Shown here one piece after another: positions 1-8,711 of a DNA stretch of 64,000 nucleotides; the first letter of the stretch is position 1; the number at the start of each line of letters is the position of its first letter. The translations under genes were made by a program, and so were the position numbers. The DNA lies in assembly GCF_026107375.2 (NCBI RefSeq), contig NZ_JAPCIA010000001.1:1922001-1986000 (forward strand), given 5' to 3'. The notes below the pieces were generated by a model. The model ran no database searches. It had not been told where the DNA came from and saw nothing but the letters and a program-made list of their open reading frames with translations. Source of the stretch: Sphingomonas sp. BT-65. GTDB lineage: Bacteria > Pseudomonadota > Alphaproteobacteria > Sphingomonadales > Sphingomonadaceae.

Positions 1-222
1 GACCACGCTTCGATTGTACAGGTTTCGCGCCATGATCCCGGTATCGCTGAGGTTGATCGGAACCGCATAAGCTTCGTCCAGCCAATAAGGCTTCTCGGTC
101 TGCAGATAGCCACATGCCGGGCAACGGAAATATGCGACTCGATGACCGATCAACATACCCTCCATCAGCCGGCGCGCGGACGTCTTGCATATCCGACATG
201 GTTGTTCAGTATCATCAATCAT
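1..222 (-). CDS. Zinc-ribbon SAM-dependent methyltransferase, N-terminal fragment
   Basis: Only the first 74 codons are in the window; the gene runs off the left edge. The visible part starts MIDDTEQPCRIC and carries two CxxC pairs (Cys9/Cys12 and Cys34/Cys37), followed by QTEKPYWLDEAY. That is the N-terminal zinc-binding module typical of sugar C-methyltransferase-like class I methyltransferases found in polysaccharide clusters. The SAM-binding domain itself is not visible, so the enzymatic assignment is by family resemblance. It is the gene downstream of gmd-fcl on the same strand, 85 bases beyond the fcl stop, which suggests a role in modifying a sugar of the exopolysaccharide. The ATG at 222 is preferred because the nearby ATG at 227 is out of frame. 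Confidence 0.6.
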   Translation of the reverse strand, partial: MIDDTEQPCRICKTSARRLMEGMLIGHRVAYFRCPACGYLQTEKPYWLDEAYAVPINLSDTGIMARNLYNRSVV

Positions 223-307
223 CGCATCGTTTCCGGATCTGGAAATGACCTTTTGGTCAGCTAGTCTCGCACTTTCGCAGGACGTCGAAGGAAAGGAACG
301 GGCGCGC

Positions 308-1297
308 TCAGGCGATCGAGCGTAATTCACTCTGATCGAGGAACCAGCGATAGGTAGCGGCGATGCCATCCTCAAGGGTGATCCGCGACGACCAGCCCAA
401 GCCCGTCAACCGCCCGGTATCAAGCAGCTTGCGCGGCGTCCCGTCCGGTCGCGTCTGATCGAGCACAATCTCTCCCCTGAAGCCGATGATTCGCGCAACC
501 AACATTGCCAGTTCGTGGATGCTGATATCGCTCGAAACGCCAACATTGACGTGATCGTCGTCCGAATAATGCTGCAGGAGATAAACCAAAGCGTCGGCGC
601 AATCATCAACATGCATGAATTCGCGTCGCGGCGTACCCGATCCCCACACAGTCATGCTCTCGGCCCGCGCGATTTTGGCCTCATGCGCTTTGCGGATCAG
701 TGCGGGCAGCACGTGGCTGCTATTAAGATCAAAATTGTCGCCTGGACCATAAAGATTGGTCGGCATCGCCGAGATATAATCGCGTCCATATTGGCGTCGA
801 TAGGCTTGGACAAGCTTGATCCCAGCGATCTTAGCGACCGCGTACCATTGGTTGGTCGCCTCGAGCGGGCCGGTGAGCAAGGCATCCTCGCTGATTGGCT
901 GATCTGCTAGGCGCGGATAGATACAACTCGATCCGAGGAACAACAGCCGCTCCACGCCAATACGATGCGCGGTACCGATAATGTTCGTTTGGATCAGCAG
1001 ATTGTCTTCGAGGAAATCGACGGGATAAGTGTCGTTGGCAAGGATGCCACCGACACGTGCCGCGGCAACGACGATCGCATCGGGTCGAGCTTCGCTAAGC
1101 CAGTCCGCAACTTCGTCCTGGCGTCGTAGATCGAGCCTGTCGGGGCGGTCAGGCACGACTACGCAACCCAGCGCGGCAAGTCGGCGGGCAACCGCCGAAC
1201 CGACCATACCGCGCTGCCCAGCGACCCACACGCGCTTGCCGGACAAGGGATAGATCGGATCTCTCGCGGGTAGGGCCTGCTCCGTCTGATCAACCAT
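308..1297 (-). CDS. fcl: GDP-L-fucose synthase
   Basis: A 329-residue short-chain dehydrogenase that converts GDP-4-keto-6-deoxy-mannose to GDP-L-fucose by epimerisation and NADPH reduction in the cytoplasm. The Rossmann motif GQRGMVG is at residues 27-33, the catalytic serine region FLGSSCIYP near 121-129, and YxxxK at Tyr153/Lys157. The start [10 protein letters not shown] at 1297 overlaps the end of gmd by 8 bases, the usual coupled arrangement. A longer open frame upstream in this frame lies inside gmd and is not needed. With gmd it supplies fucose nucleotide for the exopolysaccharide; no fucosyltransferase can be identified by sequence alone among the glycosyltransferases here. Confidence 0.95.
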   Translation of the reverse strand: MVDQTEQALPARDPIYPLSGKRVWVAGQRGMVGSAVARRLAALGCVVVPDRPDRLDLRRQDEVADWLSEARPDAIVVAAARVGGILANDTYPVDFLEDNLLIQTNIIGTAHRIGVERLLFLGSSCIYPRLADQPISEDALLTGPLEATNQWYAVAKIAGIKLVQAYRRQYGRDYISAMPTNLYGPGDNFDLNSSHVLPALIRKAHEAKIARAESMTVWGSGTPRREFMHVDDCADALVYLLQHYSDDDHVNVGVSSDISIHELAMLVARIIGFRGEIVLDQTRPDGTPRKLLDTGRLTGLGWSSRITLEDGIAATYRWFLDQSELRSIA

Positions 1298-2366
1298 TGC
1301 CACGCCCTTCGTGTGCAACGACCTTGAGATCCTCCGCAACCATCTCGCGGCACAGGCTCTGCCAGTCGGTCTGGTGCTCCCAGCCCAGCTTCTCACGAGC
1401 CTTGGTCGGGTCACCGAGCAAGAGCTCGACTTCAGTGGGGCGAAAATAGCGAGGGTCCACCTCGACGCGAACCGCGCCGGTCTTGCGGCACACGCCCTTC
1501 TCGTCCACGCCGCTACCCTGCCAATCGAGGTCGATGCCAGCTTGTTGAAACGCCAGCGTAACGAAATCACGGACCAATGTAGTCACACCCGTGGCTAACA
1601 CAAAGTCATCGGCTTTCTCTTGCTGCATCATCAGCCACATGCCGCGGACATATTCGCGCGCATGGCCCCAATCTCGCTTGGCGTCGAGATTGCCGAGATA
1701 GAGCCGCTCGGCGATGCCATGTTTTATCGCTGCCGCGCCGCGCGTGATCTTGCGCGTCACGAAGGTCTCTCCGCGAAGCGGACTTTCGTGATTGAAGAGA
1801 ATCCCGTTCGCGGCGTACATTTCATAAGCCTCGCGGTAGTTCACCACGATCCAGTATGCGTAGAGCTTGGCAGCAGCGTAGGGGCTGCGTGGATAGAAAG
1901 GAGTAGTCTCGCGCTGAGGAACTTCTTGGACGAGGCCGTAGAGTTCCGAGGTCGAGGCTTGATAGAAGCGGGTCTTCTTCTCCAGCCCGAGGATGCGGAT
2001 AGCCTCAAGCAACCGTAGCGTACCGACGGCATCGGCATTAGCAGTGTATTCAGGAGTTTCGAAGCTAACCGCAACATGGCTTTGTGCGGCAAGGTTGTAG
2101 ATCTCGTCAGGTTGGACAGCCTGCACAATGCGGATCAGATTGGTGCTGTCCGTCATGTCGCCATAATGTAGGATGAAGCGCGAATTCTCAACATGCGGAT
2201 CGCGATAGAGATGCTCGATGCGACTCGTGTTGAACGACGACGACCGACGCTTTAGGCCGTGAACCGTATAGCCCTTTGAGAGCAGCAATTCGGATAGATA
2301 GGCACCGTCTTGGCCGGTAACGCCTGTAATCAGTGCAACCTTTCCATCATGGTCGTGCTTCGGCAT
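1290..2366 (-). CDS. gmd: GDP-mannose 4,6-dehydratase
   Basis: A 358-residue NADP-dependent dehydratase that makes GDP-4-keto-6-deoxy-D-mannose from GDP-mannose, the first step to GDP-fucose. The N-terminus has the family Rossmann signature TGVTGQDG at residues 14-21, followed by the typical [17 protein letters not shown] segment. The catalytic YxxxK is seen in [12 protein letters not shown], and [17 protein letters not shown] is diagnostic of Gmd. Length is normal for the family. It is the first gene of a minus-strand gmd-fcl-methyltransferase unit, with a gap of about 330 bases between its start and the IS element. Confidence 0.97.
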   Translation of the reverse strand: MPKHDHDGKVALITGVTGQDGAYLSELLLSKGYTVHGLKRRSSSFNTSRIEHLYRDPHVENSRFILHYGDMTDSTNLIRIVQAVQPDEIYNLAAQSHVAVSFETPEYTANADAVGTLRLLEAIRILGLEKKTRFYQASTSELYGLVQEVPQRETTPFYPRSPYAAAKLYAYWIVVNYREAYEMYAANGILFNHESPLRGETFVTRKITRGAAAIKHGIAERLYLGNLDAKRDWGHAREYVRGMWLMMQQEKADDFVLATGVTTLVRDFVTLAFQQAGIDLDWQGSGVDEKGVCRKTGAVRVEVDPRYFRPTEVELLLGDPTKAREKLGWEHQTDWQSLCREMVAEDLKVVAHEGRGNG

Positions 2367-2701
2367 TCATGGACTCCTGAAAATCATTGAGAACAGTGAC
2401 AGGGCCGGACAACATATTCACACCGGCGAGGGGGTACCTCGCCGATGCCTTGGAAACCGACGAACGCCCCCGTTATACACTGACCGGTACTCACTCGGCC
2501 GCGTGCTTAATGCCAATTACGCGATGTTGCCATAGCGCGATGCGCCTGTGCGGCGTGCCGACGACACGAGTGGGAGAATTCCACTGCGGCTTGATCGGGG
2601 CCGGTCCGGATCGTTCCTAACGTTCCCCTGCCGCCCGAGTTCCGGGCTGTCCGACGGTTTGATGACAAGCTGTTTGATCCCGGGCTTTGATCGTGCGGAT
2701 T
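2367..2701. other. Intergenic region upstream of gmd, with a hairpin
   Basis: About 335 bases between the gmd start and the left end of the IS element. I see no credible gene; the short open frames here lack family features. The clearest structure is a perfect 8-bp stem with a 5-base loop at 2424-2444 (arms CGGCGAGG and CCTCGCCG). It is not followed by a T run on either strand. It lies about 60-80 bases upstream of the gmd ATG, so it may be in the gmd leader. The promoter for gmd should lie here, but I cannot point to convincing -35/-10 boxes. Confidence 0.5.
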
Positions 2702-3551
2702 TAGGGTTAAAACCCAATCAATAGGTTGATTATATTGCCTGATTCTGATTCGATACAGCGTGAGACTGAGGAGGCGGCAGATGTCGGATCTGTATTGGTT
2801 GAGCGATGAGGCCGGGGCGGTGATCGAGCCGCATCTGCCGCACGGCGAACCTGGCGCGCGGCGGGTGGACGACCGGCGCGTGATCTCGGGCATCCTGCAT
2901 GTCCTGAAGTCGGGCTGTCGCTGGCGCGATGCGCCTGCGCAGTACGGGCCGCGCACCACACTGTACAACCGCTACAACCGATGGGCTCGCCGTGGCATCT
3001 GGCGCCGGCTGTTCGAGCAGGTGGCGGGCACCGGCGGCGTCCCCGATGAGCTCGCGATCGACGCCACGCACGTCAAGGTCCATCGCTGCGCAGGCGGCGG
3101 AAAAAGGGGGAAACCACAGAGGCGACCGGCCGCTCGCGCGGTGGCCGGGCGAGCAAGATCCACGCGCTGGCTGACGCTTGCGGCAGACCCGTCGCCTTCA
3201 TCCTGACACCCGGAAACACCGCCGACAATATCGTCGCCCCCGCGCTATTAGCCACCGTCACGCCGCCGCGCCGCCTGCTCGGCGACAAGGCCTATGACAC
3301 CGACACGATCAGGCAGCTTCTCGCTCAGCGACAGGTCGAAGCGGTCATTCCCTCCAGCGCTCACCGCACCAGGCCAATCCCCTTCAACCGCATCGCCTAC
3401 AAGCGCCGAAACCGCATCGAACGCATGTTCTGCCGCATCAAAGACTGGCGACGCGTCGCTACACGATACGACCGGCGAGCCGACAACTACCTCGCCGCCG
3501 TCGCCCTCGTCTCCACCGTCACCTTCTGGTGCTGATTGAGTCGTGACCCTA
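2702..3551 (+). mobile_element. IS5-family (IS427-like) insertion sequence
   Basis: The element is bounded by imperfect terminal inverted repeats. The left end reads TAGGGTTAAAACCCAATCA from 2702, and the right end, read on the minus strand from 3551, is TAGGGTCACGACTCAATCA, identical at 15 of 19 positions. A TA at each outer edge is compatible with the short TA-containing target duplication known for this group. It encodes one transposase split over two frames. The total of about 850 bases is the normal size for the group. The right end stops two bases short of the DUF2235 stop codon. Confidence 0.8.
2781..3535 (+). CDS. IS5-family transposase, orfA/orfB joined by a -1 frameshift
   Basis: The first frame starts MSDLYWLSDEAGAVIEPHLP after a GAGG ribosome-binding site and contains the N-terminal IS5 domain and the first catalytic Asp in LAIDATHVKVHR. 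At a run of five A followed by five G (3101-3110) the reading must slip back one base. The -1 frame continues TTEATGRSRGGRASKIHAL, contains a second Asp in LLGDKAYDTD, and has a complete Y(2)R(3)E(6)K signature in YKRRNRIERMFCRIKDW, ending with TGA at 3533-3535. The first frame alone would stop at 3206. Programmed frameshifting is known in this IS group, so the gene may be intact; a simple mutation is the alternative. Confidence 0.85.
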
Positions 3552-3553
3552 GG

Positions 3554-4723
3554 TCAGCCGTCCACCGAATAGTCGACAGGAATGTTCGAGCTTCGACCGC
3601 CAAGCTTCCGCTCACGCTCGACAACGGAGGCATGTAGCGTTGCGCCGGCGGAGATGAAGCGCCGCTCGAAAAGGGGCAGCGTCATGCCCAGAAATGCCGG
3701 GCGCGACGAATTCTTCGGTTTGCGCCGCGGCACGAACTCGAGCAGCGCCCAGCCGAACGTCATGGTGTTATGCGCCGCTCCGAGCGCGTCGGGCTTTACA
3801 TATTCCGAGTTGACCGGCCGCCCCATCACCACCGCGTTCACGCTCTGCTGACGGAAGTTCAGGCCGCAGAGCTTCGCGCGCTCGATCATCCATAGAAGCG
3901 GCACCTTGCAGAGGGCGCTTTCCGCCTCGGGGTGGCCGCCACCCACATCGCCATGGCCCCCCGCGAACCAGACTTCCTTGACGTCCTGGGGTCGCGCCGC
4001 GGCGCGGTTGAACGGATTGCCCCAATATTCCTGGCCGGCCGGCCAGAGCTGCGGCTCGAACATCGTGCGCTTCTCGTCGATCGCCACGGCATGCGATACC
4101 GCTTCGACGCTGGCGTTCCTGCTGGTGAACGCGTGCGATTTGAGCCGGATGCCGTGCCGCCCGCTTTCGATTACCGACGCGACGGTGTCGAACAACCCCA
4201 GCATCCGGATCGGCGGCCGGTCGGGATTGAGGATGCGCTCGTAGAGACGCACTTCGGCGAAGGCCGCCTGCTTCTCGTCCTCGCCGATCGACTTGTATGC
4301 CCGATAGACATAGTCGAGCAGGTTCAGGTTGCGCGGCTCGATCAATCCCACCGCATGGATAAACCCGGCGAGCACGCGCGCGGCATAGGCGCCCCGGCTG
4401 AACCCGAAAATGAAGATGCGGTCGCGCTCCGCCGCCTTGCTGCCCCGTTTTTTGCCGCTGTCGTAATTCTCGACGAGGAAGCGATAGGCCTCCTTCACAT
4501 TCTCATCGAACCCCCAGCCGGTGGCGAGGCCCCAGACTTCATGCGCCTTGCGCCAGAAGCGCAACCACGCGCCCTCCGCGCCGAATGTCCCAACGCCCGG
4601 ATCATAATAGACGAGTTGCTCCGCGTCCTTGGCAAGAACGCCATAGAGCCGGAGGATATTGCTGCGATCGCACTCGATCTCGTTCGATGTCCCATCGAGC
4701 AGGATGACGATGTTCTTGGACAT
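3554..4723 (-). CDS. DUF2235 (Tle1-like) alpha/beta hydrolase
   Basis: A 389-residue protein that starts MSKNIVILLDGTSNE, the hallmark of DUF2235, and carries the nucleophile elbow GFSRGAYAAR with the putative catalytic Ser at about residue 109. The family includes the catalytic domain of type VI phospholipase effector Tle1, but many stand-alone members are of unknown substrate. There is no signal peptide, and no type VI genes are nearby, so an effector role is not supported. A LSGG-free but Asp/His-containing C-terminal half (GGHGDVGGGHPE) is consistent with the remaining catalytic residues. The IS element ends immediately beyond its stop codon. No obvious link to polysaccharide synthesis apart from location. 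Confidence 0.85.
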   Translation of the reverse strand: MSKNIVILLDGTSNEIECDRSNILRLYGVLAKDAEQLVYYDPGVGTFGAEGAWLRFWRKAHEVWGLATGWGFDENVKEAYRFLVENYDSGKKRGSKAAERDRIFIFGFSRGAYAARVLAGFIHAVGLIEPRNLNLLDYVYRAYKSIGEDEKQAAFAEVRLYERILNPDRPPIRMLGLFDTVASVIESGRHGIRLKSHAFTSRNASVEAVSHAVAIDEKRTMFEPQLWPAGQEYWGNPFNRAAARPQDVKEVWFAGGHGDVGGGHPEAESALCKVPLLWMIERAKLCGLNFRQQSVNAVVMGRPVNSEYVKPDALGAAHNTMTFGWALLEFVPRRKPKNSSRPAFLGMTLPLFERRFISAGATLHASVVERERKLGGRSSNIPVDYSVDG

Positions 4724-4843
4724 GGTTGCCTCGCCAGGTCAGGATAGAGAGGCTATCGCTTCAGTCAAAGGGCAGGAATACGTCGCGCGCCAGCTCCAGG
4801 CAGCGATGGCCGCGAGAACCGCGGCTTCAAGCCGGTCCTCCAG

Positions 4844-6214
4844 TCAGAAGGCCTTGCGATGTACGACCACCATCGCGGTCGAAACGAGGATGCTGATCTC
4901 GCGCCATATCGACCAGTCCTGGAGATATTCGAGGTCGGCTGCCAGCCTGTCCTCGAGATCCGCTTCGCTTTCGGTCGCGCCGCGAAAGCCGCGCACCTGG
5001 GCGAGGCCGGTGATGCCTGGTTTCAGCGCATGACGGAGCCAGTAGCGCTGGTCGATCTGCCAGAACAGCTTGTCGCCGGCCAGCGAGCCCAGGGCGTGCG
5101 GCCGCGGGCCGACCAGGCTCATGTCACCCTCGAGAACGTTGAAGAGCTGTGGCAGTTCGTCGATGCTGGTCCGGCGCAGGAAACGGCCGACCCGCGTGAT
5201 GCGGTCATCGTCGCGGCTCGCCGACCGCGTGCCGGAATGGTCGCTCTGCTCGGTCCGCATCGTTCGGAACTTGTAGATGCGGAACAGCTGATTGCCGCGG
5301 CCCACGCGCAACTGGTTGAAGAAGACCGGCCCCGGGCTGTCGAGCTTGACCGCCAGCGCCACGATCAGCAGCAATGGGGTGAGCAGGAGGATCGCCGGCA
5401 CCGTGATCGCAAGGTCAAGACAGCGCTTGGCGGCGCGGTTGCTGGTGCTGAGCGGCCCGCGCGACACGATGTGCGTGGCGTAGGACCCGACCCGGCCCAG
5501 GGCCATGACATCGGCCACCATCCGGTCGCTCAGCAGGAATTCGCCGTCGATGTTCGCGCCGCGCAGGAGCAGGGTCCAGGCGTCGCGCCGCTCGGGCGGG
5601 CACGACACCACCACCCGATCGAATCCGCGAAGGTGCCGGCCGATACGATCGAGCATCTCGGGGTCGTCGAGATCGGGGCTGAGCCGCAATGCGCGGGCGT
5701 TCAGCCGATGGGGAATGGGAAGCGGCGGCGTCTCCATGCCATCGCAGATCACCAGTTCGTTGAGCAGCGACCCCTCGAGACGGCGAAGCGCGACGCGGAC
5801 GAACAGAGCGCGGCCGGTGACCAGGAAAGCGAGGGCCAGCACCGCGCCGAAACCAAAGGCGAGCCGCGAGATCTGCTGGCTGGCATGCGCGACATAGGTG
5901 AAGAACACCATCGCCACCAGCGCATAGAGAAGAGCCGAGACCGAGCGCCTGAGACTGGCGCGCGGATCGGTGAAGTTGGTCGCGCTATAGACATCGGCTG
6001 CCAGCGCGAAGCCCAGATAGCCAATCAGCGCCATCAGGGCGAGCTGCCAGCCGTCGAACACATTCGTGTCACCGCCGACGCCGCTGGAGATCAGGAATGC
6101 CGAGACGATCGCCACGCAATCCAGCGCCAACAGCTCGAGATAGAGCTGTATGCGCTGGAGACGTTTCGATCGCACACGCGGGGCGATGAACTCTCCGTGC
6201 GTAGATGCGTCCAT
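4844..6214 (-). CDS. Polyprenyl-phosphate sugar-1-phosphate transferase (EPS initiating enzyme)
   Basis: A 456-residue membrane protein of the WbaP/GumD/SpsB type that transfers a hexose-1-phosphate to undecaprenyl phosphate to start repeat-unit assembly. The N-terminal half has about four transmembrane segments and a nucleotide-binding-like central region. The C-terminal bacterial sugar transferase domain begins around residue 265 with [16 protein letters not shown], then shows [23 protein letters not shown] and [21 protein letters not shown], all diagnostic. I chose the ATG at 6214 ([10 protein letters not shown]); the longer frame to 6379 adds residues with no resemblance to the family. 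Glucose is the likely sugar by analogy with sphingan SpsB/GelB, but this is inference. Confidence 0.92.
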   Translation of the reverse strand: MDASTHGEFIAPRVRSKRLQRIQLYLELLALDCVAIVSAFLISSGVGGDTNVFDGWQLALMALIGYLGFALAADVYSATNFTDPRASLRRSVSALLYALVAMVFFTYVAHASQQISRLAFGFGAVLALAFLVTGRALFVRVALRRLEGSLLNELVICDGMETPPLPIPHRLNARALRLSPDLDDPEMLDRIGRHLRGFDRVVVSCPPERRDAWTLLLRGANIDGEFLLSDRMVADVMALGRVGSYATHIVSRGPLSTSNRAAKRCLDLAITVPAILLLTPLLLIVALAVKLDSPGPVFFNQLRVGRGNQLFRIYKFRTMRTEQSDHSGTRSASRDDDRITRVGRFLRRTSIDELPQLFNVLEGDMSLVGPRPHALGSLAGDKLFWQIDQRYWLRHALKPGITGLAQVRGFRGATESEADLEDRLAADLEYLQDWSIWREISILVSTAMVVVHRKAF

Positions 6215-6420
6215 CGTTGGCGGGATCCCTTTGGCTAGGACAGCTGTCCGGGCGGCCCCCAAGGGATATTTATATTGCGGTGCAAAATGCAACCCGCGGC
6301 ACCGGCCGTCAGCGCCTATTAGCGACTGACCGTTTGCTCCGCCCGACGACGTGTTTGTCGCGGAGCAGGGATCGCGCATTCATCCGCAAGCACCGGCTCA
6401 TCGCGGCGACGCGTACACGA

Positions 6421-6597
6421 TCAGCGAAGAAGGAAGAACAGCACCCCGCCCGCAGCTGCCGCCAGCGCAACATAGCCGGCCAGCCGCGACAAGCCGCGAA
6501 TGATTCGCTCGATGGGATCATCGTCGTGCGCCGCGGGCGGCGACAAATCCTGACGCTGCGCCAACGGAACGATCGGATCGTCCACGAACACGTCCAT
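6421..6597 (-). CDS. Small single-pass membrane protein, unknown
   Basis: A 58-residue protein starting MDVFVDDPIVPLAQRQDL with a ribosome-binding site GGAGAGG directly before the ATG. It has an acidic middle (HDDDPIERIIRGL) and one C-terminal transmembrane segment (about residues 38-57, rich in Ala, Gly, Val and Leu) ending in a single Arg. I do not recognise a family. It is transcribed towards the initiating sugar transferase gene and may be cotranscribed with it. An upstream extension to 6768 in the same frame is rejected because it has no ribosome-binding site and reads as out-of-frame arginine-rich sequence. Confidence 0.55.
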   Translation of the reverse strand: MDVFVDDPIVPLAQRQDLSPPAAHDDDPIERIIRGLSRLAGYVALAAAAGGVLFFLLR

Positions 6598-6782
6598 CCT
6601 CTCCAATGTCGATCTCTTGCTTAAGACAAGACGAGCTATAGCCGAGATGAGCAGAGGAGTAAAACCCTCTTGACGCAATCCTGCCGGTCGCAAAACGGGT
6701 CGGCCGCTCGTCCGGGAACGGGCTGCCGCACGCCCCGGCGCTCTCGTCGCATCAGCGTGGCGCAGCACGCCATCTCAAGTAG

Positions 6783-7718
6783 ATGGACGCAATGCCCAGC
6801 CCCCCGCGCTCCCCCATCCTGATCGCAGCGGATGGCGAGCCCGTCTATCGCGTGCGGAGCGGCAGCGCGTATCGCACGGTCCGCGCGCACGACGTGGGCA
6901 ACGGCCTGTTCGTGTTCGATTCGCCCGTGAACAATGTGGAGATCAGCGATGTCGAGGTGACCGGCGGCTATCGGGTGATCGAGAACAGTGCGAGCGGCGG
7001 CGGCAAGGCTTCGTGCGAGCAGCTGCTCGTGGCCGATGTGCGCGCGACGGGCCTGCGCCGCGGCTTTGCCCGCATGCGTTACGCCAGCCGCGGCGGACGG
7101 TTTCGCAACATCACGGCGGAGGGCGTGATGACGACCGGCGCGACCGACCTGCCCGTGGGAATCGCGCTCGACGGCACGGCAAATGATTTCCGGTTCGAGC
7201 GTTGCGTGATGCGCGGCTTCCGCTGGCAACGGCGGGCGAACAAATATTGGAACGGCGACGGCTTTTCGACCGAGCGCGGCAACCGCAATATCCACTTCGC
7301 CAGCTGTGAAGCCTGGGATAACAGCGACGGGGGTTTCGACCTCAAATCGAGCGGCACGGTGCTCGACGACTGCGTCGCCGGACGCAATGCCCGCAATTAC
7401 CGTTTGTGGTCGGACATCACCGCCACGCGCCTCACCAGCATCGATCCCGCCAAGCTCGGCGGGACCGGCGATACCAACCATATCTCGCTGATGGCCTCCA
7501 AGACGGCAGGCGCCCCGCCGCTGGTGATTCGCATCCAGCACCTGATCGTACGCAGCGAGCGGGGCTGGCCGATCTTCGACATCCATGACGGATCGGCCCG
7601 GATCTTCGTCGAGAGTCACGACATCACCGTGCCCCCGGGCACGCCGCTTACCCGCTCGCGCGGGGGTGGCAAGGCGGTGGGCGGCGTCCAATTCGCAGGC
7701 GCGCCGCCACAGCTCTAG
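6783..7718 (+). CDS. Right-handed parallel beta-helix protein
   Basis: A 311-residue protein with the repetitive pattern of a pectate-lyase-like beta-helix: short strands separated by Asn/Asp/Gly turns, for example NNVEISDVEVTGGYR, FRFERCVMRGF, NIHFASCEAWDNSDGGFDL and VLDDCVAGRNARNYR. No signal peptide or membrane segment is visible, and an in-frame stop lies just before the start, so a longer export-signal form is excluded. Beta-helix proteins in polysaccharide clusters are often lyases or epimerases acting on the polymer, but no catalytic residues can be assigned here. It precedes galU by 131 bases on the same strand. ATGs at 6783 and 6792 are both possible starts; neither has a strong ribosome-binding site. 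Confidence 0.8.
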   Translation: MDAMPSPPRSPILIAADGEPVYRVRSGSAYRTVRAHDVGNGLFVFDSPVNNVEISDVEVTGGYRVIENSASGGGKASCEQLLVADVRATGLRRGFARMRYASRGGRFRNITAEGVMTTGATDLPVGIALDGTANDFRFERCVMRGFRWQRRANKYWNGDGFSTERGNRNIHFASCEAWDNSDGGFDLKSSGTVLDDCVAGRNARNYRLWSDITATRLTSIDPAKLGGTGDTNHISLMASKTAGAPPLVIRIQHLIVRSERGWPIFDIHDGSARIFVESHDITVPPGTPLTRSRGGGKAVGGVQFAGAPPQL

Positions 7719-7849
7719 CGGCGGGGCTCGTGCCGGGCACGTTTCGGCGACAAGCGCTTGCTGCAACGCAGCGTAGCGGCTCACATCAAGGCACTTGATT
7801 TTCCGCGGTTGCGAAGGGCGCCGCATCGATCAGGGAGGATCATCGAGCA

Positions 7850-8707
7850 ATGAAACCTGTACGCAAGGCGATACTGCCCGTTGGCGGACTCGGCACACGC
7901 TTTCTTCCCGCGACGAAGGCGATGCCAAAGGAAATGCTGCCGATCGTCGACCGGCCACTGATCCAATATGCCGTCGATGAGGCGCGCGAGGCCGGAATCG
8001 AGCAGCTGATCTTCGTCACCAGCCGCGGCAAGAGCGTGATCGAGGATCATTTCGACCATGCGTTCGAACTCGAAACCACGATGGAGCATCGCGGCAAGTC
8101 GATCGACATCTTGGAAGGCACGCTCGCTACGCCGGGCGACTTCCTGTTCATTCGGCAGCAGCAGCCCTTGGGCCTTGGCCATGCCGTGTGGTGCGCGCGC
8201 CGCGTGATCGGCGACGAGCCCTTCGCGGTGCTTCTGCCCGACGACCTGATGCAGGGTAGCCCGGGTTGCCTGCGGCAGATGGTCGAAGCCTATGCCAAGG
8301 TCGGCGGCAACCTGATCTGCGCTGAAGAGATCGCGCCCGCCGACACCCGCAAATACGGCATCATCACTCCCGGCACGCGCGACGGCGTGCTCACCGAGGT
8401 GAAGGGGCTGGTCGAAAAGCCGGATCCGGCCGAGGCGCCGTCCAATCTGGGGATCATCGGCCGCTATATCCTGCAACCCGAGGTGATGGACATCCTCGCG
8501 AACCAAGAAGAAGGGGCCGGCGGCGAAATCCAGCTGACCGACGCGATGGCGCAGCTGATCGGACGCCAGGCCTTCCACGGGGTCACCTTCCAGGGCCGAC
8601 GGTTCGATTGCGGCGACAAGTCCGGCTTCGTCACCGCCACGGTCGCATTTGCGATGGAGCAGCGCGAAATCGCGCCGGCGCTGCGCGATTTCATGGCCCG
8701 GTACTGA
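7850..8707 (+). CDS. galU: UTP-glucose-1-phosphate uridylyltransferase
   Basis: A 285-residue nucleotidyltransferase that makes UDP-glucose from UTP and glucose-1-phosphate. The N-terminus shows the nucleotide-binding GGLGTRFLPATKAMPKEM at about residues 12-29, followed by DRPLIQYAVDEA. Downstream are LGLGHAVWCAR, FAVLLPDDLM, GLVEKPDP and FDCGDK, all conserved in GalU. Length is normal. A GGGAGGA ribosome-binding site precedes the ATG. The Wzc-like gene starts 4 bases after its stop, so the two are one operon. Its product feeds ugd, the epimerase and probably the initiating transferase encoded in this locus. Confidence 0.96.
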   Translation: MKPVRKAILPVGGLGTRFLPATKAMPKEMLPIVDRPLIQYAVDEAREAGIEQLIFVTSRGKSVIEDHFDHAFELETTMEHRGKSIDILEGTLATPGDFLFIRQQQPLGLGHAVWCARRVIGDEPFAVLLPDDLMQGSPGCLRQMVEAYAKVGGNLICAEEIAPADTRKYGIITPGTRDGVLTEVKGLVEKPDPAEAPSNLGIIGRYILQPEVMDILANQEEGAGGEIQLTDAMAQLIGRQAFHGVTFQGRRFDCGDKSGFVTATVAFAMEQREIAPALRDFMARY

Positions 8708-8711
8708 ACCT

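Noticed and set aside
3206..3535. Transposase called as a pseudogene
   Set aside because: The frame change is a single -1 step at an A5G5 run where this IS group is known to frameshift, and both halves have intact catalytic motifs.
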